NCBI GenBank assembly: GCA_003024785.1
Contig: PUQB01000044.1
Location: 321,077 to 385,076 of the forward strand
Direction: 5' to 3'
Source: Selaginella tamariscina
Taxonomy: Eukaryota; Streptophyta; Lycopodiopsida; Selaginellales; Selaginellaceae
Length of the DNA stretch: 64,000 bases
Under the pieces are notes generated by a model. It had not been told where the DNA came from. It saw only the letters and a list, made by a program, of their open reading frames with translations, and ran no database searches. Made by a program: the position numbers and the translations under genes. Positions within the stretch are counted from its first letter, which is position 1. Each line of letters starts with the position of its first letter. Shown piece after piece: positions 12,065-23,879 of this stretch.

Positions 12065-14853
12065 GTCATATAGACATGTATGCACGTATAATGCATTCAT
12101 GCATAGTACATACACACACATATAGATATTGCTGTTTTATCGACTCCTTTTTTGCTCAGTACTTCGATAGGCTATCAGAGCGAATTATGGACACCGGTGT
12201 TAGCGTGCGGAAGCGCGTCATAAAAATTATTCGTGACTTTTGCCTTTCTAAAGGCGGATTTTCGAAGGCAGTGGATGCATGCATTCGGGTGATCTCTCGA
12301 ATTAACGATGAAGAATCGAGTATACAGGTAGCATGAAGTACTATAATTAAGTGTCTGTATATATACTAGGATCTAACAATTTATTGTAAGATGTCTCTGT
12401 AAGTGAACCTTAATCACATTATATATGTATACACACTCACATATGTGTGTTTGTACTAGGATCTCGTATGTAAAACCTTTTATGAGATGTGGTTTGAGGA
12501 ACAACCAGGGCAACAGACACAATTCGTCGCTGATGGGAGTCTAGTCCCTCTGGACGTAGCCGAACGTGCACAACAGTTGGTGGAAGTTTTGAAAAGCATC
12601 CCGAATCACAATTATCAGCCTATTGTGACCATCATCAGGAGGAGTCTCACCCTGGATTTTATTCCGCAAGGCTCTAAAACCGCTGCTCCAACCAATATAT
12701 CGCAGGCCACCGTGCGCAATCGTTGTGAGCTTATGTGCAAGTATCTAATGGAATGCATACTGAAGGTACGTCTAAATTTTTATACATCCGCAAATATATT
12801 CTGCATTTGGGCATTTGTGAAAATGATATTAAATTACATAATATGGTGTTAACTTCGCGATTGCAGGTTGAAGAAACGTCTGAAGAGTCCGAAGTTCAAG
12901 CTATGCCATATGTATCAGCTCTTCATGCTTTCTGTACGGTTGATCCAGCACTCTGTGCTCCTGCATCTGATCCTTCACGGTTTGCGGTTACTTTGCAGCC
13001 ATACCTAAAGACAATGGTAAGACCCTTCATATTCATACATAGAATATATATCTGTAATATACTATAACGTTTCGAGCACCATAGAATTCTGAATTTTATC
13101 TTTTAAATAATCTGTCTTCTTTTTTTGCAGGCAGACAATCGAGATATTGCTCAGCTTTTACAGAGCATAGTGTACGTGATTGATATGGTCCTTCCTTTAC
13201 TCCGAAGACCCGCACAGAGTTTTGTAGATGAACTGGAACGGGATTTGCGACAGCTTATTGTTCGATACTCATTCTTGAATGTTGTGCATGCATGCATCAG
13301 GCAAGCCTCAATATCCTTCTCTCCCACACACAAACACACACATCTTTAGTTTTTATTTGATTTTATTTTGTTTTCCCTAGGTGTCTTTGTTCTTTGACAA
13401 AGATTTCTTCAAAAGGGGGAAACGTGTTTGGACTTTTAGTGCGACAGTTTTACAAAGTTCTTGATTCTTGGCACAACGAAGTTAGCCAGGAGAAGCCGGT
13501 GCGTATTCGCTTTTCCTTAGCATCTTCAGTAATAATTTTTACGCATAATATAATTAATATACTTGGCTAATCTTATTTCACGCATGTTCAGTTGCATTTG
13601 TAGTGTGTTTTATTGGAAAAACACACTCCATAAATCACTGGTTTTAAAGTAAGATGTGTATGCGTGGTGCTTTGATTAGATCAATAAACTATACTTTTTG
13701 CAGAATATTCTTCGTTCTCTATTTTGTCTGGGTCTGTTCGTTAGATATGGAGCAGAGCTTATCGATAGAATGAACGACCATGATATCACCATGGATAACA
13801 TTCTAGGTTTGTACACTCATTACCTCCAAAGTGACGATTTTGATATCAAGGGTAAGGCGTTACAGGTAAGTAACTGCCATGGATGATGCATAAACAGTTC
13901 CGAAAGGAATCATACATAGATATAAATAAAGAAAGAGGGACTAGCTGAAACTGTAAAGATAATTTAATGAAGAATTTACATATTACATATTGTAGCTGCA
14001 TCTCTTCTCGTGTGCAGGCAGTAGGATTCATATTTCTGTCCCGCCCGGACTTTATGATGGTTAAAGAGATTGGTACAATTTTGGAAAAGACACTGACATC
14101 CACGGCTGACTCACGTATCAAGGTGTGTATGTGTGCCTGTCTCGTGTGCATTGACAGACTATGCACATACATAATACTATCTATTCTTTATATTCAATTG
14201 CGTACACCATGTACTTAGCTGTTACCATCTTATACTGGAATGGTATAATCACGGAATGTTCTTCTGGTAACTGGTGTCTTACACACATAATAACCAGTTA
14301 ATATCTTGTCTAAGAGTAAGTATATCATGGCAGATGCAAACTCTGAGAAATTTTCATGAGTATCTCCTTGACGTGGAGAAACAAATGGGTACAGCACAGA
14401 CGGGGGCCTCCAATGAAGACAAACGAGAGTTTGGTGGAGCCGTCCCGATCGCTGCTGGTGCAGGAGACAGCAATATATGCGGTGGAATTATACAGTTGCA
14501 CTGGGATCGTATCTTGGAAAGATGCCTGGATAGAGAAGATCACGTCAGACAGTCAGCACTCAAGGTATGTAGAAAGCAAGAGCTTAATCATTATTATACT
14601 AGTTAAATTCTTTTGAGAGGTACAAAACTTAGTAAGGAAGTGGGATTTGGCAGGTAGTTGATGTTGTGTTGCGTCAAGGATTAGTTCATCCGATGACCTG
14701 CGTACCTCAGCTCATAGCATTGGAGGTCGACCAACTGGAAGTGAATTGCAAGCTTGCCCATCGATTGTTATGTCACTTAAATGAGAAGTAAGAATCCTGT
14801 CTGTATCTGTGATATATATATATACATATACATACACATATATATATATATAG

Positions 14854-14907
<54 letters not shown>

Positions 14908-15367
14908 TTCACATACATTCTTGCACATGCATATATATGGTAACTGAAACATAATAATGTAACAAAGGAACATATGGATATATAATAAGACTTCGTAGAC
15001 ACACAAATATAATGTTATATTGTAGGTACCCGTCTTTCTTTGAAAGCCGGCTAGGCGATGGCTTGCAGCTGTCTTTCCAATTCGTTCAATCTAGTTCTGC
15101 ACGCAGAGAGGATCAAAACGAAGCTGCCTTTGCTCGGGCTGGAGTTTCTCGAATTTACAAATTAATCCGCAGCAACCGTAACTCGAGAAACAAGTTTCTT
15201 ACTTCAGTCGTTCGCAAGTTCGATTGGGTGGCCTCCGGACAGTCCTCTATAGCATTCCTGGTGTAAGTAAAACCCTTTACATACACATACATACATTATA
15301 TATTTGTCTCCCTTTACAAATACATATTGTATATAATCTCTCTTCTCTCTCTCTGTGTGTGTGTGTG

Positions 15368-15404
<37 letters not shown>

Positions 15405-16773
15405 CTACATAGTGTATAGCGATTAGCTTGATCTAATTCTACAAATGCAGCATAAGCATGCAGAGGTTATTTTCCAAGTATCATTAGGAGTACAAACATG
15501 CATTCATATGTGATTTTGTTAATAAGAGCGTACGTTATTTGCTCCAGGTATTGTACTGAGATACTGGCTGCACTGCCATTTACTCTACTGGACGAGCCTT
15601 TATATCTCATATTTGCCATAAACCGGATTCTTCAAGTTCGGGCTGGTGACCTTGAGGCAAATATGAAAGCTGAGTTTACAAAAGAACCACTTTACAGCTT
15701 TATGAAACAACTCACCGACTCAAATGAAGCCGATGAAAACGCGCTTCCTAACCTTAACGCGAATCCCGTTGAAGTCCCACAGGAATCACTCAAAAAACTG
15801 CAGGTACGTCCTTCTCTCTCTCTCATACACACACAATGCACACACAACCTTTTGTAAGATCGTGTGTGTGTTCGAAGTACGTTATGACCGACTTATTTAT
15901 GATAAAAAAAATGGAGTTGAAGGAGGGGTGCCACATAATGCAATTATGCTGCTGCATTTATAAAATGCCTTATGATGTAAATCTTTAAATGCACATTACT
16001 AATATGTTTGACGCTGGTTATTCAGGACCAGTCCGACGCAGCAGTGTCTCTGTCTCTGCTTTTGAAGATGAAGAGGCACTTGAAAGTCACATATTGTTTG
16101 GACGATTCTCGGTGTCAGGTACTTCGTTTGTCGAAATTATTGTTTGACTTTTGTAAGTATACGTACGTATCAAGTAAGTGTGACAGTATATATGTCGTTA
16201 CAGTACAGTTTTATATGTATTGCGTGTCGTACAGGCCTTTCAACCATCGGAAGCTGTTAAAAGCGGGGAAGTGGTTTCGAGGCAAGCTGCCAAGGACTTC
16301 AACTGCTCGGATTTACTTCTAGAACAACCACACAACATTACTCAAGTCGTACAACGATACCAGGTACAACCTAACTATATGTTACATAGGAAACCAGCTT
16401 TATGCCTCGATGATGTCAATGCAGATGTTTAAAGCGCTTTTGAAGGCGGATACGATGGACTACTCGAGTTATGCTCCCACACCTACAAACAGGAAAAGAA
16501 GTCGGCTGTCTGCGGCACAGGCGGATGGGATGTACCAAGGCAACGGACACGCCGGGAGCAAAATGCGACGGAAGAGCGCAGCCCCTGACAACGATGATGG
16601 AAATAACTCGGTATTATATCATTTAATAAATCACAGACACAAGATTCACGCTTTATTTTGCGTAGAATGACGATGCGTATGAGGAATATGCTGCAACAGT
16701 CACGAAGAAGAGGACGAGGACTCCTGGTTCGAGTGGGAAAGGCAAGCGGAGATCTGCATTTGTGTTAGGCTAG
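7760..16773 (+). CDS. SCC2: sister chromatid cohesion protein SCC2 (Nipped-B/NIPBL cohesin loader)
   Basis: SCC2 works with SCC4 to load the cohesin ring onto chromatin in the nucleus. About 29 exons can be traced by GT-AG sites: 7760-7971, 8108-8199, 8258-8349, 8402-8513, 8574-8830, 9001-9108, 9193-9313, 9373-9460, 9507-9693, 9820-10214, 10542-11017, 11437-11647, 11701-11751, 11870-12028, 12160-12327, 12460-12765, 12867-13016, 13131-13300, 13381-13498, 13704-13865, 14018-14122, 14334-14564, 14654-14787, 15026-15262, 15548-15803, 16026-16118, 16235-16363, 16425-16610, 16666-16773. Total is about 1,700 codons; Arabidopsis SCC2 is slightly longer. The N-terminus ([19 protein letters not shown], then FGAS) matches the plant SCC2 start. 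A C4HC3 PHD finger lies at 10737-10871 (CTIC, CGNC, H..C, CQCC), as in plant SCC2. The C-terminal half is helical HEAT-type, including VVHACIRCLCS and a conserved [12 protein letters not shown] segment. The tail is basic ([16 protein letters not shown]). Exons 1-4 and small exons are the least certain. The intron after 13300 uses a GC donor. Confidence 0.93.
8863..8909. repeat. (AC)n microsatellite in SCC2 intron
   Basis: Perfect AC dinucleotide run inside the intron after the exon ending at 8830. Confidence 0.95.
14809..14904. repeat. (TA)n/(GATA)n/(GA)n compound microsatellite
   Basis: Compound simple repeat within the SCC2 intron 14788-15025. A second TA-rich run lies in the next intron at about 15353-15401. 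Confidence 0.9.
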
Positions 16774-17077
16774 CTGCTTTCCCTCCTTTCTCCCCTCACA
16801 CACAATTTTGCTTCTACTTTGTATGATACATCTCCCCTCCCTTAGTCCTTTCGTTTGTATGTTACTCACCTCTCTCATTTCAACTGTAAATCCTAAACAC
16901 CATTCTTTCCTTAGATACTTTATTTTGTTAAAGGTGTTAATTGTGGAATTGTGTGTGCGTGTTGTGTGTGTGTGTGTACACAGCATTTGAATTATGGATG
17001 TATTACATTCACGTATATACTAGAGATTGTTGCAATCGTTAGACTTCTCCTGGTAGGTTCGCCTTGCATATAGCACC

Positions 17078-17125
<48 letters not shown>

Positions 17126-17329
17126 ATATATATATATATATATTTGAATTATGAATGTATTACATTTACGTATATACTAGAGATTGTTGCAACCGTTAGA
17201 GGTTCGCCTAGCACCCCAGCCTCTCTCTCTAGTTATCTATATATGTATATATTACTATGAAGTTATGCATATACTAAGACACGGATACGACGTCGTTTTA
17301 TATGACGCTTTCAGTAGTTTGGTTGTACT
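16774..17329. repeat. SCC2 3' flank with tandem duplication and microsatellites
   Basis: A unit beginning TTTGAATTATGGATGTATTA at about 16986 is repeated from about 17143. Both copies share the ACTAGAGATTGTTGCAA block and GTTCGCCT. Between them lies a long (TC)n run (about 17080-17118) followed by (TA)n. This is the SCC2 3' UTR/terminator zone; I find no gene. Confidence 0.7.
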
Positions 17330-17338
17330 CTATATAAA
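17330..17338 (+). promoter_or_regulatory. candidate TATA box
   Basis: CTCTATATAAAGACAG contains a near-consensus plant TATA box, about 310 bp upstream of the 142-codon reading frame. If used, the 5' UTR would be roughly 270 nt. Not confirmed. Confidence 0.3.
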
Positions 17339-17641
17339 GACAGATGCATATATATTTTTTATTCAACGTGCATCAGCACGTATGTTGGATTGATTATAAG
17401 GCAAGCAAGAGCTACTACGTGGCAGCCGCCTCTGACCCACACAAACAACAGGGAGAGAGTCTCACTTAAACATACATGGCAACTGTTATGCCTTCCCGGT
17501 TGTTGGCACCACATTGCTGACCAGTCAAACCTCCTTAAACCCATCTAGAAAGTCTTTAAAGTAGAGCCATATATGTCTTCAAAAAGAGATGACTTGACAA
17601 AGCCAAGTCCATTATAAATTCTTAGAGTGATATAGGCAATC

Positions 17642-18070
17642 ATGGGAATGGCCTCTATAGAGGTAGCCGCGAATTCAAGAGCTCTTTCCAAATGGAAGTA
17701 TCAAAGAATCGATAGCGATGTCGCTCCACGCAAGTTCAGAACAGTTCAATTCCGTGATCCCAATCCCAATAGGAAGAAGAAGAAGGGATGGAGAGTGAGG
17801 ATCTCCAAGCTCAAGTTCCGGATTGTCTCTCCCAAGACGGTTCTGAAGAGGTTAAGGGATGCATATATTAATATGATGGTTTCTTTCTCTGTGAAGAGGG
17901 CGAATGTGGGGATGCTTACTAGACAGCAGAGCAGGCCTGGAAGCTTGCCTACCAGGTATGATCAGATGAGTACCAAGGATTTGCAGAGGCTTTATGCTGC
18001 TTACTTGCAAAGAGTTTCTGATGAGGGTGGGCTTGTTATCAAGGATTCCGCTCCTCAATTAGCCTACTGA
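17642..18070 (+). CDS. conserved-looking basic protein of unknown function
   Basis: A single uninterrupted 142-codon frame, the only long intact frame in this interval, with codon use like that of SCC2 exons. I do not recognise a named family. The protein is strongly basic, with a KKKK run at about residues 45-50 (NRKKKKGW) and alternating basic/hydrophobic stretches (VRISKLKFRIV, KTVLKRLRDAYINMMVSF). It ends with a tail reading RYDQMSTKDLQRLYAAYLQ. It has no signal peptide, membrane segment or metal-binding motif. The start could be the ATG at 17642 or the one at 17648 (MASIEV). An ATAAAA polyadenylation-like signal lies at about 18091. The lack of damage amid decaying DNA suggests a functional single-exon gene. 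Confidence 0.75.
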   Translation: MGMASIEVAANSRALSKWKYQRIDSDVAPRKFRTVQFRDPNPNRKKKKGWRVRISKLKFRIVSPKTVLKRLRDAYINMMVSFSVKRANVGMLTRQQSRPGSLPTRYDQMSTKDLQRLYAAYLQRVSDEGGLVIKDSAPQLAY

Positions 18071-18877
18071 ATATGTATAGACAAGAGATAATAAAAGCTT
18101 GTCCTCTCTTCAATTAGCCTTTGTGTATGAATACATCAGTTCGAGTGCAAAATCTGCATTTTAAATAAATAATTTATAAGGTTCTATATAAAATTATTGC
18201 AAATTTTCCACCCCAAAGTAGGCTCAAACACGTCTTATCTTGATAATACGAAATGATTCCGTGTTTCACGCAAAAACCATTTCAAGATGATAAGAATATT
18301 CTCCTTTGAATATACGCTTGAGATTGACAATAGACTGTTAGTTATTTACTTTTACACATGCACTGACTTGTGTGTAGTTTTTATTAATTTATTATATATA
18401 AAGTTTTTTAAGGAAAAAAATTATATATTAAAAAGTTGCAATAAACAAATAGATATCTTGTTTTTATACTACGCATGTGACATGTGTTTGGCACGTGTCT
18501 GTCACATAACCATTCATATGATGTGTATGGATGTGGGTGTGTCACCCTCTGTATTGTATTAATTCAGTAAACATTCTGATATTACGTAAGTAACAGGCAT
18601 ACAAATGTTTTTAACAATTTTAAATATATTGTATATGTATGATGTAGACACATATATATGTGCTGATATAATTATGTTTAAATATATTCATAATATTTTA
18701 AGGTTCCAATATACGTAAAATATACACATATAGTTCAAATTTATATTTATAATACAAGTGTAGCTTAAATATATGTACATATGCATTGTGGAGTGATTTC
18801 ATTAGTATCTAGTTATATGTTTTATGGTACCAAAATCTTTACTTTAAGTTATTAAATATTAATCATTAACAATGTCT
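18071..18877. other. AT-rich intergenic DNA
   Basis: 3' flank of the small gene, then AT-rich sequence up to the gypsy insertion. A short open frame at 18287-18562 shows no coding character. I see nothing else. Confidence 0.5.
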
Positions 18878-19081
18878 TGTAAGATACTGTATATTATGTA
18901 ACGTAATGTATATACGCATGTGTATATACACACATGCATAGTGACACATGGGTGGTGATCTGGCTGCCATGTGTCAGTGCCACGTGTCGCATGTGTGCCA
19001 CGTGGCAGGAGGTCTCCTGTATATAAGCAGGGTTTTTGTAGCTTAATGGATCTGACATTTTAATATATATCGGCTCTTTCA
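18878..19081 (+). repeat. gypsy 5' LTR
   Basis: 204 bp, five differences from the 3' LTR, all transitions. Contains two G-box-type motifs (CCACGTGT at 18980, CCACGTGG at about 18999) and a TATA box (TATATAAG at about 19020). Confidence 0.95.
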
Positions 19082-19134
19082 TTGGTGGAGAAGTTGGGTA
19101 TTCCTTTCTTCCGCCTTTTCCTTTTCGTGTTTTC

Positions 19135-20130
19135 ATGACGATGAATATGGAGACGGCGTTTAGCATTATTGCTACTGCTATTGATGCACAAACAAAGTTG
19201 TTGGAGCGCTTTGTTGAGGGTTCGTCCTCCTCTTCCCCGTCTGAGCCTCCTGCCGGGGGATCTGCTTCTAGTACTCCTTCGTCTTCTTCACAGGCCACAA
19301 ATCCGAGGGTTCGACCCCGATCTTTTTGTGGTGATCCGGAGATGATGTATACCACTGGTTTGATCATTTCCAAGTTATTGTTCGTTACCATGGTTGGGAT
19401 GAGGCCCGTGCTCTCAGAGAATTCCCTACATGTTTGGAAGGCCCTGCGCTCAAGTGGTATAATGGATTGGCTGCGGAGATTCAAGCCAATAGTAATCGGT
19501 TGACGGAATGCCTCAAACGTACGTTTGGCAAAGTTGAGGATTCAGATGATGCTTTCCAACAACTGCATGCGATACGACAACATCCTGGTGAGTCTGTTAT
19601 GCGGTTCAGTATTAGGTTCGGGGATTTAGTTCGGCGTGCATATCCTAACATGCCTGAGCCCATTAAGCTCGGTATGTTATGGCCAACTATGCGACCCGAA
19701 CTTGTTCGATTCATTCGGGCTCTTCGTCCTACCACATTGGAGGAAGCTTTTGCACTAGCTCAACGATTTTGAGTTGGTGCCTGGTGAGGGCGTGTTCCCC
19801 TTGGGTTACCTTCCTCTATTCAGCGTGCTGATCCAATGGAGGTTGACGCTGCTGCATATGTGCCCGCACGACAAGCCTTTCGTGGTCGACCTCGGGGCCC
19901 ACCCCGTGGACCACCTCCACGAAATCGTCCTGCACTGCTCCAGTTCCTGCCCGTGGTGGTCAAAATCCACGGATTCGTGACAGGAGGAATCGGAACAATG
20001 CAGGTCGACCCAATCAAGTTCATTGTTGGGCATGTTGGGCACCTGGACATACTTGGCGGGCATGCGATGTGTATCCTGATTGGCGTCCACCACATCCAGG
20101 CTGGCGACCATATGTTCCGGATGGTGTGCC
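19135..20130 (+). pseudogene. gag: gypsy gag, frameshifted
   Basis: Encodes the structural protein that forms the virus-like particle of the element. The start frame runs from ATG 19135. The core retrotransposon gag region is read in another frame from about 19360 (GPALKWYNGLA, then LHAIRQHPGESVMRFSIRF) to 19772. A CCHC zinc knuckle (C-X2-C-X4-H-X4-C, CWACWAPGHTWRAC) lies at 20024-20065 in a third frame. At least two frameshifts, near 19350 and 19770, break it. Confidence 0.85.
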
Positions 20131-20209
20131 TGTGGCGGCCATTATGGCTATGATGAGCTTCAGATGACGAAGCCTCTCTTGCAGGTGGATCTGTTGCGGA
20201 AAACGAGTA

Positions 20210-23200
20210 ATCGTACGGGCGACGGAGGGATCCCGTGCGATGGAGACTTCACCTCCATGTTTTTTCCGCTATGCATATCAAGGTTTGCAAGTTCCACCAG
20301 ATCATCCAGTTTTCACATTTTCTGCACGGGTGAATGATTTTCAGTCACAGTGCTTGTGGATACAGGATCCAGTATGTCTTCCATAACTGCTTCTCTAGCG
20401 CATCGGTGCTCATTACCCTTAAGACGTGCAGATAAGGTCTTGCACATTTTATATGGTAATGGGCAGTCTCGTGCAGTATCACAGTACACCACTTTGACTA
20501 CGCTGGTTATGGGTGCCAACTGTAAGTTTCCCTCTGGGTCTCTTAGGGTTGTCCCTTCCCAGGTCTTTGACATCATTCTGGGATGTGATTGGTTAAAGCA
20601 GTCGAAAGGTACATGTGATTTTTCACTCTCTCCTCCTGTATTACGCTTGGAGTCTGTGTCTTTGCAGTCTGTTCCTTTACGTCCAGAGAAGCTTGTTGCT
20701 GTTTGTATCACGCATACAGCTCCTTTGATTCCGGTCTTGGGGTGGTGTTCATCTCAACAGGTTCAAATGCCGGATCCGTCACCTGAGTGTCGAGCACACT
20801 GCATCGAACAACTTAAGAAACAGTATGCAAGTTTGTTCAAATTTGATCTGTCCCAAGGTGCACGTGTGAAGACTCGACACTGTATACCCACCGGCAATGC
20901 AAAGCCTTTCAAAGTCCCGGTTCGACGCAGGTCACCAAAGGAGTTATCAGCCATGCGAACAGCTGTTACTGATATGATTGGTAAACGAGTGTGTCGTCCG
21001 TCACGGAGTCCATGGGCATGTGAACCTCATTTGGTTCCCAAGCCTGATGGATCTCTCCGATTTTGTGTGGATTACCGACCTCTTAACGATGTTACCATCA
21101 AAGATGTCTATCCACTTCCGAACTCTGCCGATCTATTAGATCGTTTGGGTCAGAGTCGATGGTTTACTAAGTTGGATTTGGCATCAGGATATTGGCAGGT
21201 TCCTATGGCTGAGGAGGATATTCCAAAAACGGCCTTCCGGACACCATTTGGTCTTTACGAGTTTTTGGTCATGCCTTTTGGATTGACTTCAGCTCCTGCC
21301 ACCTTTCAACGCATGATGGATGAGCTTCTTTCCGATATGCCTGATATCACTGCCGATTTTATCGACGATGTGCTCATTCATGGGTCTGGTTCTTGGGAGG
21401 ATCACATTCGTGATGTACGGCGCGTTCTTGATCGATTTCGAGAAGTTGGCCTGAAGTTGAAACTTGAAAAGTGTGTGTTTGGTTCGACCGACACCACTTA
21501 CTTGGGTTACCGTATATCTCGAGAGGGTTTACAGGTGGATCCAATGAAGTTGCGAGCTGTTCGAGAGTTCCCTCGTCCCGTACAGTACAGGAAGTCCAGC
21601 GTTTCTTGGGCACGGTGCAGTACTTGGGTCGATTCATCGATCATCTCACTGATCGAACTGCCCCTCTTCGGGAGTTAGTTCGTCCACAGGTATCTTTCAG
21701 GTGGACTCGCAGGTGTCAGCAGGCATTTGACCAGTTAAAAGAGTTCCTGACAACTCCACCATTGCTTCAATACCCAGATTTTACTCGTCCGTTCATTTTA
21801 CGAGTAGATGCCTCAGATGTTGGTATTGGTGGTGTATTGATGCAAACTGATGCTGTGGATTCTTCAATTCGACACCCGGTGGCTTACATTAGTCGAGTAC
21901 TCACGCCGGCTGAGCGGAATTATTCCACTACTGAAAAAGAATGCCTTGCTGCTGTTTGGGGTTTTGAACGACTTCATGCCTACTTACATGGGAGTGAAAC
22001 ACTTTTGGAGTGTGATCATGCTGCTGTCACTTCCTTAAAACGGAAGAATTAGTGGGTCGTGTAGCCAGATGGGCATTACGTCTCCAGTATATAACTTTAA
22101 GGTGGTGCACAGGCCTGGGCGAACAATGGTGGATGCGGATGCACTTTCTCGAGCACCCCTTCTGATTCCACTTTGCCTGCTCATGCAGTCGCTGCAGCAT
22201 TCGGTTTGATACAAGCCCCTCAGGTATTCGATGCCGACTTACCATCCTTGGAACAGTGGCAGGATGCCAAAAACGTGAACCATGGACGAGGCAATTACGG
22301 ATGCGTTTGCAATCCTCTTCCGAACCGCGTTTCGACAATATCATGCTCAGTTTCGACTTCAGGATGGTTTATTGTATTTTATTGGGACAAATCCAGAGAC
22401 AGATGGCGTTTGGCTGTGCCCTCTACATATGTTCCACACCTTCTTCGAGCATATCATGATTCACCTATTGTTGGAGGTCATCTTGGTCACCAACGAGTGT
22501 TGGAGAAGCTCGCAGATCCTTTTATTGGCCTAGCATGCGTGGTGATGTGATCAGGTATATTCAAGCTGTCCCATTTGTCAAACTCGGAATTCCTCTACGA
22601 CTCGGGCCATGGGGTGTTGAATCCATCAATGTCTCTCGCCCTTTTGAGTTAATTGCAGTGGATTTAATGGGACCTTTTCCACGTTCTTCTCAAGGTAACC
22701 AGTACATCATTGTCGTATCTGATTATTTAACTCGTGGGTGGAGGTTGGTGCTCTTCCGGATGCAACTGCCATGTCAACAGCTTTGTTTTTGTTCGATAAT
22801 GTGGTTTTGCAGCATTCTTGTCCAGAGCGGATGTTATCAGATAATGGCCCCGCTTTCATTGCAGAGGTATTCCGAGTGTTGTGTGAGAGGTTAGGGGTAA
22901 AACATCATTTGCCTCTCCATATCATCCACAAACTGATGGTTTGGTGGAGCGATTGAATCGGACCTTCAAGGGTATGATCTCGAAGTATGTGAACTTCAAT
23001 CACACTGACTGGGATTGGTATTTGCGATGCTTGAGATTTGCTTATGTAACAGGCATTCAGAGTTCGATTGGTATCTCTCCATTCAAGGCATTGTATGGAT
23101 ATGATCCTAAGTTGCCTAGTGAATTGGGGTTATCATCGAATCTGCCACGTGCCGAGGATGCAAAATGTGGGCTCGACATTTGGATGCTGTTTCCTCTTCT

Positions 23201-23460
23201 GCGTGCAGAGTCTGCTGAACATCTTGGTCGAGCTCAAATACAGCAACAATCTTCTTACAATGCACGACATCAAATCCACCAGACTATGCTGACGGTGACT
23301 TAGTCTGGTACGTTTTCCCAAGCTGACTGCACCTGGGCTTGCAACTGGTTTATTACATAAGTGGCTTGGTCCCTACCGAGTACTCCGAAAGGTTGGTCCT
23401 CAGGTGTATCAGTACAGTTGGTGGGATCTCATGAGGTTGAGATAGTTCACGTGTTCGAAT
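20210..23460 (+). pseudogene. pol: gypsy pol (protease-RT-RNase H-integrase), frameshifted
   Basis: Domains in order: aspartic protease with DTGSS at 20359; reverse transcriptase at about 20930-21560 with FTKLDLASGYWQ and the catalytic FIDD at 21358-21369; RNase H from about 21790 (VDASDVGIGGVL, then TTEKECLAAVW); integrase with an HHCC-like N-terminus near 22440 (HDSPIVGGHLGHQRV); and the DDE core, with Asp codons at 22661 and 22840 and Glu at 22947 (GLVERLNRTF). The RNase H-after-RT, integrase-last order is that of Ty3/gypsy. The frame is broken near 21575, 22045, 22530, 22730, 22910 and 23290. The longest intact stretch is 20350-21678. Confidence 0.92.
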
Positions 23461-23580
23461 GAAACGGTTTGTTGTTCGAGACTCGTTGACTACATTCGGT
23501 CATACCTTAGATGGCCCAACTCACACGGATCCAGGACCATCAGATCCATCACCATCTACACAACCGCAGAGGGGGGATAA

Positions 23581-23784
23581 TGTAAGATACTGTATATTAT
23601 GTAACGTAATGTATATACGCATGTGTATATACACACATGCATAGTGACACATGGGTGGTGATCTGGCCGCCATGTGTCAGCACCACGTGTCGCATGTGTG
23701 CCACGTGGCAGGAGGTCTCCTGTATATAAGCAGGGTTTTTGTAGCTTAATGGATCTGACATTTTAATATATATTAGCTCTTTCA
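23581..23784 (+). repeat. gypsy 3' LTR
   Basis: 204 bp, begins TGTAAGATAC directly after the polypurine tract and ends CTCTTTCA. It is followed by the GTCT target-site repeat. Confidence 0.95.
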
Positions 23785-23879
23785 GTCTTTAGTTTATAAA
23801 TTAAATTTAGAGAAAATTATATTTATATCCTTGAAATTTATCATATTTACATATATATACCTTATACAATGGTATATCT

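Larger units (their letters stand above)
18878..23784 (+). mobile_element. Ty3/gypsy LTR retrotransposon
   Basis: Complete element of 4.9 kb: 204-bp LTRs at both ends, a presumed primer-binding site just inside the 5' LTR (TGGTGGAGAAGTTGGG from 19083), gag, then protease-RT-RNase H-integrase in the gypsy order, and a polypurine tract (GCAGAGGGGGGATAA) directly before the 3' LTR. LTRs begin TGTAAG and end TTTCA. GTCT flanks both sides (18874-18877, 23785-23788) as a probable target-site duplication. The coding region has several frameshifts, so this copy cannot supply its own proteins as it stands. It landed just upstream of the PPR pseudogene cluster. Confidence 0.95.

Noticed and set aside
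14712..15006. Minus-strand frames rich in Ser-Leu and Tyr-Ile repeats
   Set aside because: Translations of the GA/TA microsatellite in an SCC2 intron.
18894..19484. 196-codon minus-strand frame with a hydrophobic segment
   Set aside because: Opposite the gypsy LTR and gag; no family features.
20313..20711. 132-codon minus-strand frame
   Set aside because: Shadow of the gypsy protease coding region.
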